The notes: a model not told the origin generated them from the sequence alone. A stretch of 64,000 nucleotides of DNA from Mucilaginibacter sp. JRF (GCF_015223065.1 NZ_JADFBY010000004.1:186001-250000); one strand, 5' to 3'. Numbered from the stretch's first letter, positions 44,422 through 53,935 are shown. Numbers and translations: made by a program.

Positions 44422-46296
44422 TTATTCGGCCGCGGATGCGGCGTTCTCTTTCTGTAGTTTTTTGAGCATCTCGTTGCCTATCAAGGCATCTATCATTCCG
44501 CCAGAGCCACCATCCTTGCCGCTCACCAAAATCTCAGGCACCAGTTTAATATTGTTGCTGGCTAATGCTTCGGCTACACGTACTACGGCATATTGCTCGG
44601 TACCCATGGCTTCGGTTTTTTGCTTGGTAACTTCGGCCTCGGCCAAACCTATGGCCTTGATCTTGCCAGCCTCGGCAGTACCGTTAACTTCGGTAGCGTT
44701 GGCATCGGCTGCGGCATTCACGGTTTTTACTTCGGCATCCGCTTTGGCGTTGATGGTTTTCACCTCGGCATCGGCCTTGGCGTTAATGGTTTTTGATTCG
44801 GCCTCACCTTTGGCGGCCGCCACCTTTGATGCCGCCATCTGCGTATTGATCTCCACCTGCCGGGTTGATTTTACTACCTCGGGTTGCATATCGGCACCGG
44901 CCTTGGCGCTTTCAAATTCCTTACGCTCAATTTGGGCGTGGCGCTGTATCTCATAGGTCACCTTTTCCTGCTCGGCTATCTTACGGTCGGTAAGGGTTTT
45001 CATCAGCGCGGCGGGCGGCACTATGTCGCCGATCAGGGTATCTACCCCTACCACATTGTAGCCGGCTAATACGGTGCTTATATGATCCTTAGCATCATTT
45101 TGCCTTTGTATACGGTTAGCCAGAAAGCCGATAACATCACTACGCTGCGCCGAGTTGCGGAAGTAGTTGGCAATGGTAGGCTCCAATACCTGCGATACCA
45201 GGTTCTTCATCTTACCGAAACGGGCAATAACCTTTGGCGCCTCGTTACGCGGCACGTGGATGATCTGCGATACATCAAGGTTGAACGTAAACCCATCGGA
45301 CGAGCGGACGGTTATGGTACACAGGTTCTTATCCAGCTCGTGCGCCTCGGTACGGCTATCGGCCCAGTTGAGTACAATGTTGGTGGTAGGCACAATCTCA
45401 ACCGCGTGGGTGTAAATATTCACGGGGTGCTTACCTGGGTCGAGCGGTTCTTCCCAAACACCTTTCTCATTGCGTTTTACTATGTTACCGTGCTTAAAGC
45501 TGTCGCCGCTTGTATCCTTTCCTTCGGGGCCAACGAAGGAGTTTACCACGCCTACGTAACCTATCGGTATATAAACCATATCCACCTGCTCAACACTTAC
45601 AAACCAGGGGTTAAGGTAATAGGTACCTGAAAGGATCACGTCCTCCTGCAAACCCTTGCGCCCACCGGCGTTAATAAATGCTATCGGGTCCTGATAGTTT
45701 TTATGCCCGTGTACTGATTCGCCCGCTATTTCGCCTTTGTCCAGCGGCTCGCCATCCAGCGTGGTAATGATGCCCACCTTGTTATCATTAATGTGGGTAA
45801 TAGGCACGGTTTGTATCTCAAACAAAAAAGTATTGATACGATAACTACCCGGCGTAAGGAATGCCGCCTGCGGGCCTTTTTGCCCGTTATTATCCAAAAA
45901 AGCGATGGCATCCTGAAACTTATCACAATCAACAGGTTTACCCAGCACCCGGCCGGTATCTAATGATGCACCATCCTTCGCCTTAACCAGACCAAGCTTA
46001 TCCTGCTCAATAATGGTGAACGGAGCCATGATCACCTCGTACTGCCATGGCCATAAGCGCCAGTATAAACCGGGGGCAAGCGCTTTGGCCTGCATACCGG
46101 CCTCGCCATGGGTAGCGATAATGCGCCCGTCGGGCATACGCTTGCTGTTGTTTAGAGTAAACTTTTTAATAACTAAACCAATACGGTCATCAGGCACGAT
46201 AACCATTCCACAGAAAACCCTGAGCACAAATTTGTACATAACAAGGGCTACTACGATGGGCACAACCCACCACAGGTTAATAAATAAACCAGACAT
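44422..46296 (-). CDS. SPFH/band-7 flotillin-like protein with internal repeats
   Basis: 624 residues. A membrane helix (about 8-28) is followed by three related blocks (about 37-90, 99-162 and 172-235), each running from a DxxGLV/VGII-type start to a GxYxxN/GLYWR-type end. The SPFH core (about 240-420) contains LNWADSRTEAHELDKNLCTI and the C-terminal half is a long Ala/Lys/Glu coiled coil with 11-residue repeats (TINAKADAEVK, about 495-540). The tail ends IDALIGNEMLKKLQKENAAS. Flotillin-like proteins organise membrane domains. A single gene on the minus strand. Confidence 0.85.
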   Translation of the reverse strand: MSGLFINLWWVVPIVVALVMYKFVLRVFCGMVIVPDDRIGLVIKKFTLNNSKRMPDGRIIATHGEAGMQAKALAPGLYWRLWPWQYEVIMAPFTIIEQDKLGLVKAKDGASLDTGRVLGKPVDCDKFQDAIAFLDNNGQKGPQAAFLTPGSYRINTFLFEIQTVPITHINDNKVGIITTLDGEPLDKGEIAGESVHGHKNYQDPIAFINAGGRKGLQEDVILSGTYYLNPWFVSVEQVDMVYIPIGYVGVVNSFVGPEGKDTSGDSFKHGNIVKRNEKGVWEEPLDPGKHPVNIYTHAVEIVPTTNIVLNWADSRTEAHELDKNLCTITVRSSDGFTFNLDVSQIIHVPRNEAPKVIARFGKMKNLVSQVLEPTIANYFRNSAQRSDVIGFLANRIQRQNDAKDHISTVLAGYNVVGVDTLIGDIVPPAALMKTLTDRKIAEQEKVTYEIQRHAQIERKEFESAKAGADMQPEVVKSTRQVEINTQMAASKVAAAKGEAESKTINAKADAEVKTINAKADAEVKTVNAAADANATEVNGTAEAGKIKAIGLAEAEVTKQKTEAMGTEQYAVVRVAEALASNNIKLVPEILVSGKDGGSGGMIDALIGNEMLKKLQKENAASAAE

Positions 46297-46545
46297 TTTT
46301 TTTATGAATTTTAGAATGATAAGCCCATAAGGTTGGGGCCTTTTTGAAAAGCTTACAGCTTTATTTTCAAAACCTTAGCTGTATAGCTGTTTAGGATTTG
46401 AGTAGAGTTACGGTCGCATTTGTATAAATATTACGTACCAAATATTGCATAGTTTTAAACCCTCGTCAAGGGTTTTTAAATATTTACTTAAGTTATAATA
46501 AAGTGATATTTTTACAATTCACTTATTAATTTTCAGCCTACCGAT

Positions 46546-46947
46546 ATGGCAAAAAATATCATTCTGTTAATAAATATCGCCTTACTTTTTTTACTTGCCG
46601 GATGCTCAGGCAACCTAAAACCCGAAAATCTGCGCGGAAAATGGAAATACGTAAAAGTTTTTAATCCGGAAGCCAACCCTCCCGACAGCGTATCGACCAT
46701 GGAACTGGAGGAATTAAAACCCTACATTGAGTTTACCAGTGATGACAGATTGCAAATAATTTGGGGCGGCAAAACATTATCAAAAGGCACCTACCATATT
46801 GAGGCCGACAACATCCGCTTTAAAGAAGACCTCGGCGAAGGCCAAACCCGTGAATTCCCCTTCTACGTATCAAAACTTACCGATAAGGAAATAGTGTTTG
46901 AAACCGTAGGCGCGGACGGGTCGAAAGTAACGGCGATAAGGGAGTAG
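46546..46947 (+). CDS. Lipocalin-like lipoprotein
   Basis: 133 residues. The lipobox is LLAGC (Cys20). The mature part begins NLKPENLRGKWKYVKVF, typical of lipocalin-like small lipoproteins, then alternates beta strands to the end (EIVFETVGADGSKVTAIRE). Its ligand is unknown. It stands alone between the SPFH gene and a palindromic repeat. Confidence 0.75.
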   Translation: MAKNIILLINIALLFLLAGCSGNLKPENLRGKWKYVKVFNPEANPPDSVSTMELEELKPYIEFTSDDRLQIIWGGKTLSKGTYHIEADNIRFKEDLGEGQTREFPFYVSKLTDKEIVFETVGADGSKVTAIRE

Positions 46948-46954
46948 TTGATTT

Positions 46955-47039
46955 GGTCGATGGTCGATGGTCAATAGTAGGATTTATTTAGAGCTCAACT
47001 ATGGACTATGGACCATGGACTATCGACCATCATCGACCC
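46955..47039. repeat. Imperfect inverted repeat of GGTCGAT/CTATGGAC words
   Basis: The left arm is GGTCGATGGTCGATGGTCAA then TAG; the right arm contains CTATGGACTATGGACCATGG then ACTATCGACCATCATCGACC. The words are degenerate tandem copies of a 7-8 bp unit and the two arms face each other. It lies between converging genes, starting just after the lipocalin stop codon. Confidence 0.6.
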
Positions 47040-47040
47040 A

Positions 47041-48270
47041 CTAATGCACCATAACAGCAGCTTCCCCCGTTACACCGGTAAATTTGCCGCGGTTTACGCG
47101 GAGGCTGGTGAATAGGATGACGAAGGCTATTACTGCCGCTATGCACATGGTGGCGGCCAGTGGTACTACTGATAGGCTATCGAACAAACTGATACTGGTT
47201 GATACCAGCGCGCCGATACCCAATTGCAAAGCACCAAATAATGATGATGCTGTACCCGCGTTTTTGGAGAATGGCGCAAGGGTTAAGGCGGCGGCGTTAG
47301 GGTTTGTCATGCCCAAGCAGCACAGGTAGGCAAATATCATTACCACGGTGCCCCAAAAGCCTAATACTCCTAATATCGATCCCAATAAAAATAACACCCC
47401 CACCAAAGCCTGGGCGGGTAATGATACCTTAACAATTTGCTCGCTGCTAAAGCGGCGCAGCAACAGGCTGTTCACCTGACTTGAGCCGATGAAGCCTACC
47501 GAGAGGCCGGCGAATATCCAGCCGTAAACCTTATCGCTTACGCCAAATACTTCCATAAACACCAGTGGTGAACCCGCCACATAAGCGAACAAGCCCGAAA
47601 AAGCGAACGATCCGGTAAGCGTGTAGGTATAAAACTGCGGCACTTTCAGCACATTTAAAAAGCCGTTAATGATAGGCTTGGGTTTTAACGATATGGTTGG
47701 ATCGGGCTGATAACTATCGGGCAATACAAATATTACGGCCAATAAAATAAACACGCCCATAGCGGCTAATACGATGAATACCCATTGCCAGCCCGGGCCG
47801 GCGGTTACGTAACCGCCGATGGTTGGCGCTACCATGGGCGATGCACCTACTACCAACATTAGCAGGGCGAATACCTTGGCGTTATCCTTAACCGGGAACA
47901 GATCGCGCACCATGGCCATTGATGCCACCGCCGCGGCGCAACTACCTATGGCCTGTATAATGCGTAGTATAATCAGCGCGTTTAGCGAAGTAGCCATAGC
48001 GCAACCTATGGATGCGATGATGTAAAAGCTGAGGCCGAACAGCAATGGTTTGCGTCGGCCAAATTTATCTAACAAAGGCCCGTACAGCAGCTGCCCTGCC
48101 GATAGGCCGATAAAAAAGCTTGATAGCGACAGTGCCACCCCGGCAACATCGGTATGTAAGTATTTGGCAATGGCCGGGAAGCCCGGCAAATACATATCAA
48201 TTGAGAATGGCCCTAAAGCGGTTAGCGTACCTAATATTAATATAAGCGAGATGTATCGTTGTCTGGTCAT
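47041..48270 (-). CDS. Bcr/CflA-type drug efflux MFS transporter
   Basis: 409 residues from the ATG at 48270; an extension to 48342 is not membrane-like. Twelve helices with the drug:H+ antiporter signatures FSIDMYLPGFPAIAKYL (in TM1), GLSAGQLLYGPLLDKFGRRKPL (motif A) and RIIQAIGSCAAAVASMAMVRDL. Members expel bicyclomycin, chloramphenicol and other compounds or amino acids. Substrate not predictable. Confidence 0.92.
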   Translation of the reverse strand: MTRQRYISLILILGTLTALGPFSIDMYLPGFPAIAKYLHTDVAGVALSLSSFFIGLSAGQLLYGPLLDKFGRRKPLLFGLSFYIIASIGCAMATSLNALIILRIIQAIGSCAAAVASMAMVRDLFPVKDNAKVFALLMLVVGASPMVAPTIGGYVTAGPGWQWVFIVLAAMGVFILLAVIFVLPDSYQPDPTISLKPKPIINGFLNVLKVPQFYTYTLTGSFAFSGLFAYVAGSPLVFMEVFGVSDKVYGWIFAGLSVGFIGSSQVNSLLLRRFSSEQIVKVSLPAQALVGVLFLLGSILGVLGFWGTVVMIFAYLCCLGMTNPNAAALTLAPFSKNAGTASSLFGALQLGIGALVSTSISLFDSLSVVPLAATMCIAAVIAFVILFTSLRVNRGKFTGVTGEAAVMVH

Positions 48271-48372
48271 TGCTGTAATAAGCCGGTGTGTTGATCGGGG
48301 CAACAAAGATGCGGTATGCTTTTTAATAAATAATAAGCGCAATGTAAATTCAGCTACAGCAATGCAACAGGT

Positions 48373-48807
48373 TTACTCGTTATCGTAATAAGTAGCATCC
48401 TTTATTATCTTGCCATCCTTATTAAAGGTAAGTACCGAACATATAGGCAAATGCCACTTTTGCCCGCCCTGTGGCGTACCGCTCGATGTAAATTCAACCA
48501 CCACTACATCGCCGCTGGCGTGTATGGCATCAATATCATCCTTAATATCGGCAAACATTTGCTGCATTGCAGTGTACTTCTCGGCTGTTTCGGCGCGGGT
48601 CTTTTTAACATACTGCGGTCCGAAGGATGGATCTAAAAAACTGGCCGTATCGGCATAGTGGTTGGCCATGGCTTTCCAATCGTGCCGGTTAAAGGCCTCG
48701 AACATGCTTTTGGCGGCTGCGGTGTTGGCCGCTCCGCGATTGTCGGTTTTTATGCAGGCACTTAATGCTGCCGCCATAGTGATAATGATAAGGTTGTTTA
48801 TTTTCAT
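48373..48807 (-). CDS. SnoaL/NTF2-like lipoprotein
   Basis: 144 residues. The lipobox is LSAC (Cys18). The mature domain FEAFNRHDWKAMANHYADTASFLDPSF and DVVVVEFTSSGTPQG, with FNKDGKIIKDATYYD at the end, matches the SnoaL/ketosteroid-isomerase-like fold. Catalytic role unknown. The next gene on the same strand ends 5 bp upstream, so the two form an operon. Confidence 0.82.
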   Translation of the reverse strand: MKINNLIIITMAAALSACIKTDNRGAANTAAAKSMFEAFNRHDWKAMANHYADTASFLDPSFGPQYVKKTRAETAEKYTAMQQMFADIKDDIDAIHASGDVVVVEFTSSGTPQGGQKWHLPICSVLTFNKDGKIIKDATYYDNE

Positions 48808-48812
48808 ATTGA

Positions 48813-49313
48813 TCAGGTTAATAGTGTCGATAGTTCGCCCCAGTTATCGGTAGCGGTAGTGTTGAGCAGGCCTTTGCCGGTTTCGCAGTAATGCTTTAGC
48901 TTAAGCAGATGCCTTGCCCAATGGAAATTACATATCGAAAAATATTCGTTTTGCGCGGGCCAGCCGCTTTGCTTAAAGTTAAGTATCATCACGCCGTTTT
49001 TCTCTCTTATCTCAAAACTGATGATGGTGTTGTACCACTCGTCACCCTCCAGCAGGCAGCGCCAGGCTACATAGGTGTGCGGTTGCAGGCATACAACCTG
49101 CATCGGTATTACATCGCTACCCTCGTAAAACAGGTTGATATAGCCAATTTCGGGCTTGGCCTCCACACGGCTTATCCACCATTGGGCAAGACCCTCCTGC
49201 TGGGTAACCGCGTTAAATACCCGCTCGGGGCTGGCCTTTATCCATAACTGGTGTGTGATCTCGGCTGTGCCTGAATGATCGCCGTACTGAAAACAATTTA
49301 AGCCGAACATCAT
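48813..49313 (-). CDS. SRPBCC/AHSA1-like protein
   Basis: 166 residues. ITHQLWIKASPERVFNAVTQQEGLAQWW is the START-like AHSA1 signature, followed by GVMILNFKQSGWP and a C-terminal FHWARHLLKLKHYCETGKG helix. Such proteins bind hydrophobic ligands. It lies 5 bp upstream of the SnoaL-like gene, so it is co-transcribed. Two adjacent ATGs open the gene; the first is used. Confidence 0.85.
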   Translation of the reverse strand: MMFGLNCFQYGDHSGTAEITHQLWIKASPERVFNAVTQQEGLAQWWISRVEAKPEIGYINLFYEGSDVIPMQVVCLQPHTYVAWRCLLEGDEWYNTIISFEIREKNGVMILNFKQSGWPAQNEYFSICNFHWARHLLKLKHYCETGKGLLNTTATDNWGELSTLLT

Positions 49314-49460
49314 ACAAATAGGTTTTATTAATTATACACACTTTGAGCTGATACTAAATTACAACACAATTTTGTTTACAATAAGGTGAGAACTTGACAA
49401 GGTAAGGGGGCGTATCGGACAAATTATTATAAATTAGCTACTTAATCACCTTTTGTAAAC

Positions 49461-50435
49461 ATGATACCGTTAACCGTAATGTACACGCGCCAATGCCGTC
49501 CGCTAAGCATTGCCGCCATTTTAGATGTATTTGAGAGTGTAAACAATGCCATGCTTCGCCGTGGCGAAACGCCTGTTTTTGATATACAACTAATAGGCGC
49601 CGAAACCGAAGGCTTGCTGAATAACAAATACCATATACTGAATGTTGACAATGCCGCCGATGCCCGGCTGATACTGATACCGGCCTTTAATTCGGACTAC
49701 GGGAACCTTAAGGAGATGATAGGTGCCAATATGGAATTCATCCCCTGGATATTGAAACAATTTGGGCAAGGCGCCGAGGTAGCCAGTTTTTGCACCGGGG
49801 CTTTCCTGTTAGCAGCTACCGGTTTATTGAACGGTCGTAAAGCTACCACGCATGTGCTGGCCACGTATGATCTGGCCCGCAACTTTCCGCAGATTGATGT
49901 ACAACCCGAAGAAGTGGTTACCCATGATGGCGGCGTTTACACCAGTGGCGGTGCTACTAATACTTTCCACCTGTTGCTTTATTTGGTTGAGAAATATTGC
50001 AGCCGCGAGGTGGCCGTACAGATAGCCAAGTTATTCGCCATTGATATGGATAGGGACAGGCAAAACTACTTCGCCACCTTTTTACCCTCAAAAGATCATA
50101 CCGACCCGCTGGTAGCCAACGCCCAGCAGCGCATGGAAGAACAGTACAACAAATCGGCAACTATTGAGGAGATAATCGGCGATATACCATCGAGCCGCAG
50201 AAACTTTGTGCGCCGCTTTAAGCATGCTACCGGCATCACTCCTATTGAGTACCTGCAACGTACCCGTTTAGAGGGTGCTAAAAAGCTGTTGGAAAAAACC
50301 AACCAAAGCATATCCGAAGTGATGTATAATTCGGGATACAATGATGTAAAATCATTCAGGCAGTTATTTAAAAAAGGCGTAGGGCTTACGCCTAAAGAGT
50401 ACCGCGATAAGTTCAACGTGATAAGGGCTAACTAA
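49461..50435 (+). CDS. GlxA-type AraC-family transcriptional regulator
   Basis: 324 residues. The N-terminal DJ-1/PfpI-like domain (1-190) holds ASFCTGAFLLAATGLLNG, including the nucleophile-like cysteine, and TYDLARNFP. The C-terminal AraC domain (about 225-320) has two HTH motifs with IEEIIGDIPSSRRNFVRRFKHATGITPIEYLQ and ISEVMYNSGYNDVKSFRQLFKKGVGLTPKEYR. It probably controls the divergent SRPBCC/SnoaL pair or the neighbouring glycine-zipper gene (inference). Confidence 0.92.
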   Translation: MIPLTVMYTRQCRPLSIAAILDVFESVNNAMLRRGETPVFDIQLIGAETEGLLNNKYHILNVDNAADARLILIPAFNSDYGNLKEMIGANMEFIPWILKQFGQGAEVASFCTGAFLLAATGLLNGRKATTHVLATYDLARNFPQIDVQPEEVVTHDGGVYTSGGATNTFHLLLYLVEKYCSREVAVQIAKLFAIDMDRDRQNYFATFLPSKDHTDPLVANAQQRMEEQYNKSATIEEIIGDIPSSRRNFVRRFKHATGITPIEYLQRTRLEGAKKLLEKTNQSISEVMYNSGYNDVKSFRQLFKKGVGLTPKEYRDKFNVIRAN

Positions 50436-50488
50436 AAAACACGCTTGGCTTGCTATTTGCTAATCATACATATTAAATAGTAACACCT

Positions 50489-50788
50489 ATGAAAAAGTTA
50501 GCAATATGTTTAAGCCTGGCGATGGCTACCATTATATCGGCGGGCGATGCCGCGCATGCGCAGCAGGACACAAGCAAGAAGAAAAAGATGAGTTCGCAGG
50601 GTAAGGGCGCCATTATTGGCGGTGCCGGTGGTGCCGTAGCGGGTGGCCTTATCGGCGGTGATGTTAAGGGCGCGCTTATTGGCGGCGCTTTAGGTGCCGG
50701 TGGCGGTTACATCATCGGTAACGAAAAACAAAAAAGTAAAGAGAAAAAAGCGCAGGCTAAAAAAGACAGTATCAAGAACAAACAATAA
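50489..50788 (+). CDS. Glycine-zipper secreted protein
   Basis: 99 residues. Signal peptide (about 1-24). The mature part is a glycine zipper (GKGAIIGGAGGAVAGGLIGG then GALIGGALGAGGGYIIG, YMGG/Gly-zipper-like) followed by a Lys-rich tail. Such segments pack helices in membranes. A terminator lies directly after. Confidence 0.82.
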   Translation: MKKLAICLSLAMATIISAGDAAHAQQDTSKKKKMSSQGKGAIIGGAGGAVAGGLIGGDVKGALIGGALGAGGGYIIGNEKQKSKEKKAQAKKDSIKNKQ

Positions 50789-50798
50789 CAGCCCGTGT

Positions 50799-50840
50799 AC
50801 AAAACAGCTCCGTTATTTAACATGACGGGGCTGTTTTGTG
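50799..50840 (+). terminator. Terminator after the glycine-zipper gene
   Basis: Stem ACAAAACAGCTCCGT / ACGGGGCTGTTTTGT (one mismatch) with an 11-nt loop. Confidence 0.8.
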
Positions 50841-50897
50841 TAAAAATGTTACTGTTTGTAGTATCACTTTTTAGTATCTTTCCGTTCAGCATATTAA

Positions 50898-52115
50898 ATG
50901 ATCAGATTTTTCGCCGCTTTACTTGCCCTGCTTGTGCCATGCTTCGCCCTGGCTCAACCCCGCATGTACAAGGATACAGCCGCCGTGATCAACACCGAAG
51001 GCCAGCGCGATCTGATCGATATAGCCAAAGACCTGTTCAACATCAAGCCTAAAAAAGTAGAGGCCGAGGAGGATAAGGATCTGTACTTTTCATTCCTGCC
51101 TGCATCATCAACCGTACCGGGTGGTGGTAAAGCCTTGTTTACCTCTACAACTGCCGGTTTTTATACGGGGGACAGGAGTACAACCTATCTATCGAGTGTT
51201 ACCTTCGCACCTTATTTTAACTTTAAGGGTAGATATGGTTTGCCTATACGCTCCAACATCTGGCTAAAAAATAACTCCTGGAATATTATGGGTGATACCC
51301 GGGTGCTTAAATACCCGCAGTATACCTGGGGCATAGGCGGTGGTAAGGATAACGATACCAAGCTGTTGTTAGATTACCGTTACTTCCGCTTTTACCAAAG
51401 CGCGCTAAAGCAGATAAAACCTTATTTTTTCGCGGGGATAGGTTACAACCTTGACTACTACATCAATATTGAAACCAATAGAAGTAACGCGCTCAGGAAT
51501 TTTACGGGATATGAGTCGGGGACGGAGGATAGTCAGAATTCTTTTTCATCGGGGCCGAGTATTAACCTGTTGTACGATACCCGCAATAACTCTATAAACC
51601 CACTGCCGGGTTGCTATGCTAACCTGGTGTACCGTTTCAGTAGCCCCGTATTTGGCAGCAACAATCACTGGCAATCACTTTATGTTGATATGCGCAAGTA
51701 TATATCGCTTACGCCGCTGCAACGCAAAAAGAATGTACTGGCGCTATGGGCGTACTACTGGACTACCCTGACACCCGGTACACCATACCTTAACCTGCCC
51801 AGCATAGGCTGGGACCCCTACAACCGCTCAGGCCGGGGTATTGAACAGAATCGTTTTCGTGGCGATGGACTGATCTACATGGAAGGAGAATACCGCCGCG
51901 ATATTACCCGTAATGGCTTGTTAGGTTATGTGGTATTTGCCAGTGTAAACTCGGTAACGCAGCAAAATACACGCAGCTTTCAGTACTGGCACCCGGCAGG
52001 CGGCGCAGGCTTACGTTTAAAGTTCAACAAAAACTCGGGCACCAATATCGGGGTTGATTATGCGGTGAGTCGTGGGTTTTCAACCATTATGTTCAATTTG
52101 GGCGAGGCGTTTTAA
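50898..52115 (+). CDS. BamA/TamA-like outer-membrane beta-barrel protein
   Basis: 405 residues. Signal peptide (about 1-19, ending LAQ). The mature chain is a run of amphipathic strands: LFTSTTAGFYTGDRSTTYLSS, FNFKGRYGLPIRSNIWLK, DYRYFRFYQSALKQIKPYFF and SINLLYDTRNNSINPLPGCY. GIEQNRFRGDGLIYMEGEYR is the VRGF-like motif of D15/Omp85 barrels, and the end MFNLGEAF has the terminal aromatic. No POTRA domain is visible, so it is a short Omp85-like barrel rather than BamA itself. Confidence 0.88.
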   Translation: MIRFFAALLALLVPCFALAQPRMYKDTAAVINTEGQRDLIDIAKDLFNIKPKKVEAEEDKDLYFSFLPASSTVPGGGKALFTSTTAGFYTGDRSTTYLSSVTFAPYFNFKGRYGLPIRSNIWLKNNSWNIMGDTRVLKYPQYTWGIGGGKDNDTKLLLDYRYFRFYQSALKQIKPYFFAGIGYNLDYYINIETNRSNALRNFTGYESGTEDSQNSFSSGPSINLLYDTRNNSINPLPGCYANLVYRFSSPVFGSNNHWQSLYVDMRKYISLTPLQRKKNVLALWAYYWTTLTPGTPYLNLPSIGWDPYNRSGRGIEQNRFRGDGLIYMEGEYRRDITRNGLLGYVVFASVNSVTQQNTRSFQYWHPAGGAGLRLKFNKNSGTNIGVDYAVSRGFSTIMFNLGEAF

Positions 52116-52194
52116 CACACTCCAAAATATTGTCCCATAAAATGTTTATCGGCTGCTAAAACAATTAAGTGCCCCTAAATGATTATATTGCATT

Positions 52195-52683
52195 ATGCGC
52201 CCACTTTTTTGCCTTGTAGCTTTAGTTGCATTAGCCGCCTGTTCAAACCCAAAGCAGGATGATAAGGCTATTGCCGCCGCGCAAACCAACGCCCAAAAAT
52301 GGACAGCCACTCACCTGGCCGATACACCGGGTTATAAACCCGTAGGCTTTAGTGAGATGGACAGCATTATACTATCGTACCAAAATGATAGCGCATATAT
52401 TCGGCTGGATGATTCAATAATGGAAGTGGAAGCTTTACGCTTTCGCGAGATGGGCGAGAACTTTAAACTGTTTAACGAGCGGAAAGAAAGCGGATTTTAC
52501 GAAAATAAACAAGCCGGATTCAGGAAACTACAGGCCGGAATAATCAAAAAGGTAAAGCCAAAATTTGTAGGCTATAAAATTGACCATCAATTTACGGTGA
52601 CAGATAGTACCGGGGCCGAACTGGTGAATACGTTGGTGCTTTGTTTTGACAGGGATGGCAACCTGACCAAAGTGGTGCGGTAA
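52195..52683 (+). CDS. Small lipoprotein, unknown function
   Basis: 162 residues. The lipobox is LAAC (Cys16). A helical, charged middle (EVEALRFREMGENFKLFNERK) is followed by a beta-rich end (GYKIDHQFTVTDSTGAELVNTLVLC). I do not recognise a domain. It lies 79 bp after the barrel gene and converges with hemA, whose stop is 3 bp away. Confidence 0.7.
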   Translation: MRPLFCLVALVALAACSNPKQDDKAIAAAQTNAQKWTATHLADTPGYKPVGFSEMDSIILSYQNDSAYIRLDDSIMEVEALRFREMGENFKLFNERKESGFYENKQAGFRKLQAGIIKKVKPKFVGYKIDHQFTVTDSTGAELVNTLVLCFDRDGNLTKVVR

Positions 52684-52686
52684 TAA

Positions 52687-53913
52687 TTAATTACCGTTTA
52701 TCAATATATCCTTCGCCATGATCATGGGTACGCTGATATATTTTTTCTCCATATAGCTGATCACCTTCTCCAACACCTCGCGCGATTGCTGATCCAAACC
52801 TTGTACCTCATCAACAAAAACAGTGTTTAAAGCGGTGCTGCGTATCTCCTTAATTTTTTCAGGCACCTGACGCATAGCGATCTCTACGCGGCGTTGTTTA
52901 AGTTGCAAACTAAACTCGGTCATGTTATCGCCAATAATGGCTTCGGCGTGTACCAGCTCCTGGTAGCGCTCCTGTAGGTTACGTTTGGCAACCTCGTTAA
53001 GCGAGTGTACCTCAATAAAGTTAACCGGGAATTGCTCCAATACTTCGGGCGCGGTATCATTAGGTACGGCAAGGTCAACTATGGTTTTACGGCCGGTTTC
53101 GCCATTCAGTAACGAGGCGTAAAGTTCAGCAGTAATAATAGGCAACGTAGCCGATGTACAGGTTATGATGGCATCAAAGCCACTTTTATAGTTAGCCAGT
53201 TCGTCAAGGCCATAAGCTTCGCCACCCAAATCGGCAGCTAATTGCTGCGCATTGGCCACGGTGCGGTTAAATACCACAAAGTTGCTAAACTTATGTTTTT
53301 GAAGATACTTGCTGATGTTGCGGTTGGTTTCGCCGGCACCGATGATGAGGATGCGGGCGTTTGAGCAAAGTTTAAGGTCTTTTAGTTTGCGGTAAGCCAG
53401 AGATACTACCGAGATGGGGTTTTTAGAGATGTTGGTGTGGGTGTAAACTTCTTTTGCCGTTTTAACCACACAATTCATCACCATTCGCAGGTAATCGCCG
53501 GTTAGGCCGCCCTCTCTGCCTTGCTCGTATGCTTTGCGTATTTGGGCTAATATCTCCTTTTCGCCTACTACCAAACTTTCTAACGAGCATGAGGTACGTA
53601 GTAAATGGTTCAACGCATCCTGTCCCTCGTAAATAACGGCGGCATCCATAAAGGTGCCCATGTAGTGCGAGCATAAGCCCATTTCAAGCGAACCGATAAA
53701 TTTTTCGGCGAAAGGCCTGTCAACTTTTTGAGAGGTGGCTAAAACAAATACCACACGGTTACAGGTAGCCAGGTAGAATAATTCGGAGATACCGAATTCA
53801 ACCTTAACCCTTTGAAGTTTAACGGTCAGATCCTCCTGGCAAATAACCAATTTCCCCAACTCCTTCAGCTCGATCTGTTTGTGCGTAAAAGCTATAACCT
53901 TTAAATACTTCAA
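52687..53913 (-). CDS. hemA: Glutamyl-tRNA reductase
   Basis: 408 residues. The catalytic cysteine is in YLATCNRV (about 47-54), and LVVGEKEILAQIRKAYEQ, the NADPH-binding IGAGETNRNISKYL and IVDLAVPND complete the family signature. It reduces Glu-tRNA to glutamate-1-semialdehyde, the first step of C5 tetrapyrrole synthesis. No other heme genes are nearby, so it is monocistronic here. Confidence 0.95.
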   Translation of the reverse strand: MKYLKVIAFTHKQIELKELGKLVICQEDLTVKLQRVKVEFGISELFYLATCNRVVFVLATSQKVDRPFAEKFIGSLEMGLCSHYMGTFMDAAVIYEGQDALNHLLRTSCSLESLVVGEKEILAQIRKAYEQGREGGLTGDYLRMVMNCVVKTAKEVYTHTNISKNPISVVSLAYRKLKDLKLCSNARILIIGAGETNRNISKYLQKHKFSNFVVFNRTVANAQQLAADLGGEAYGLDELANYKSGFDAIITCTSATLPIITAELYASLLNGETGRKTIVDLAVPNDTAPEVLEQFPVNFIEVHSLNEVAKRNLQERYQELVHAEAIIGDNMTEFSLQLKQRRVEIAMRQVPEKIKEIRSTALNTVFVDEVQGLDQQSREVLEKVISYMEKKYISVPMIMAKDILINGN

Positions 53914-53935
53914 AGCAGTTTAAAATTTAACCCAA

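Noticed and set aside
44690..44800. CRISPR-like tandem repeats
   Set aside because: They are in-frame repeats inside the SPFH coding sequence with no spacers.
45082..45630. 182-residue ORF on the plus strand within the SPFH gene
   Set aside because: It is antisense to a well-supported protein and shows no motif.
46459..46480. AAACCCTCGTCAAGGGTTTTT hairpin read as a terminator
   Set aside because: The stem is short (about 7 bp) and no gene ends before it on the plus strand; it lies in the divergent gap between the SPFH and lipocalin genes. Written here as a short note only; it could be a weak attenuator.
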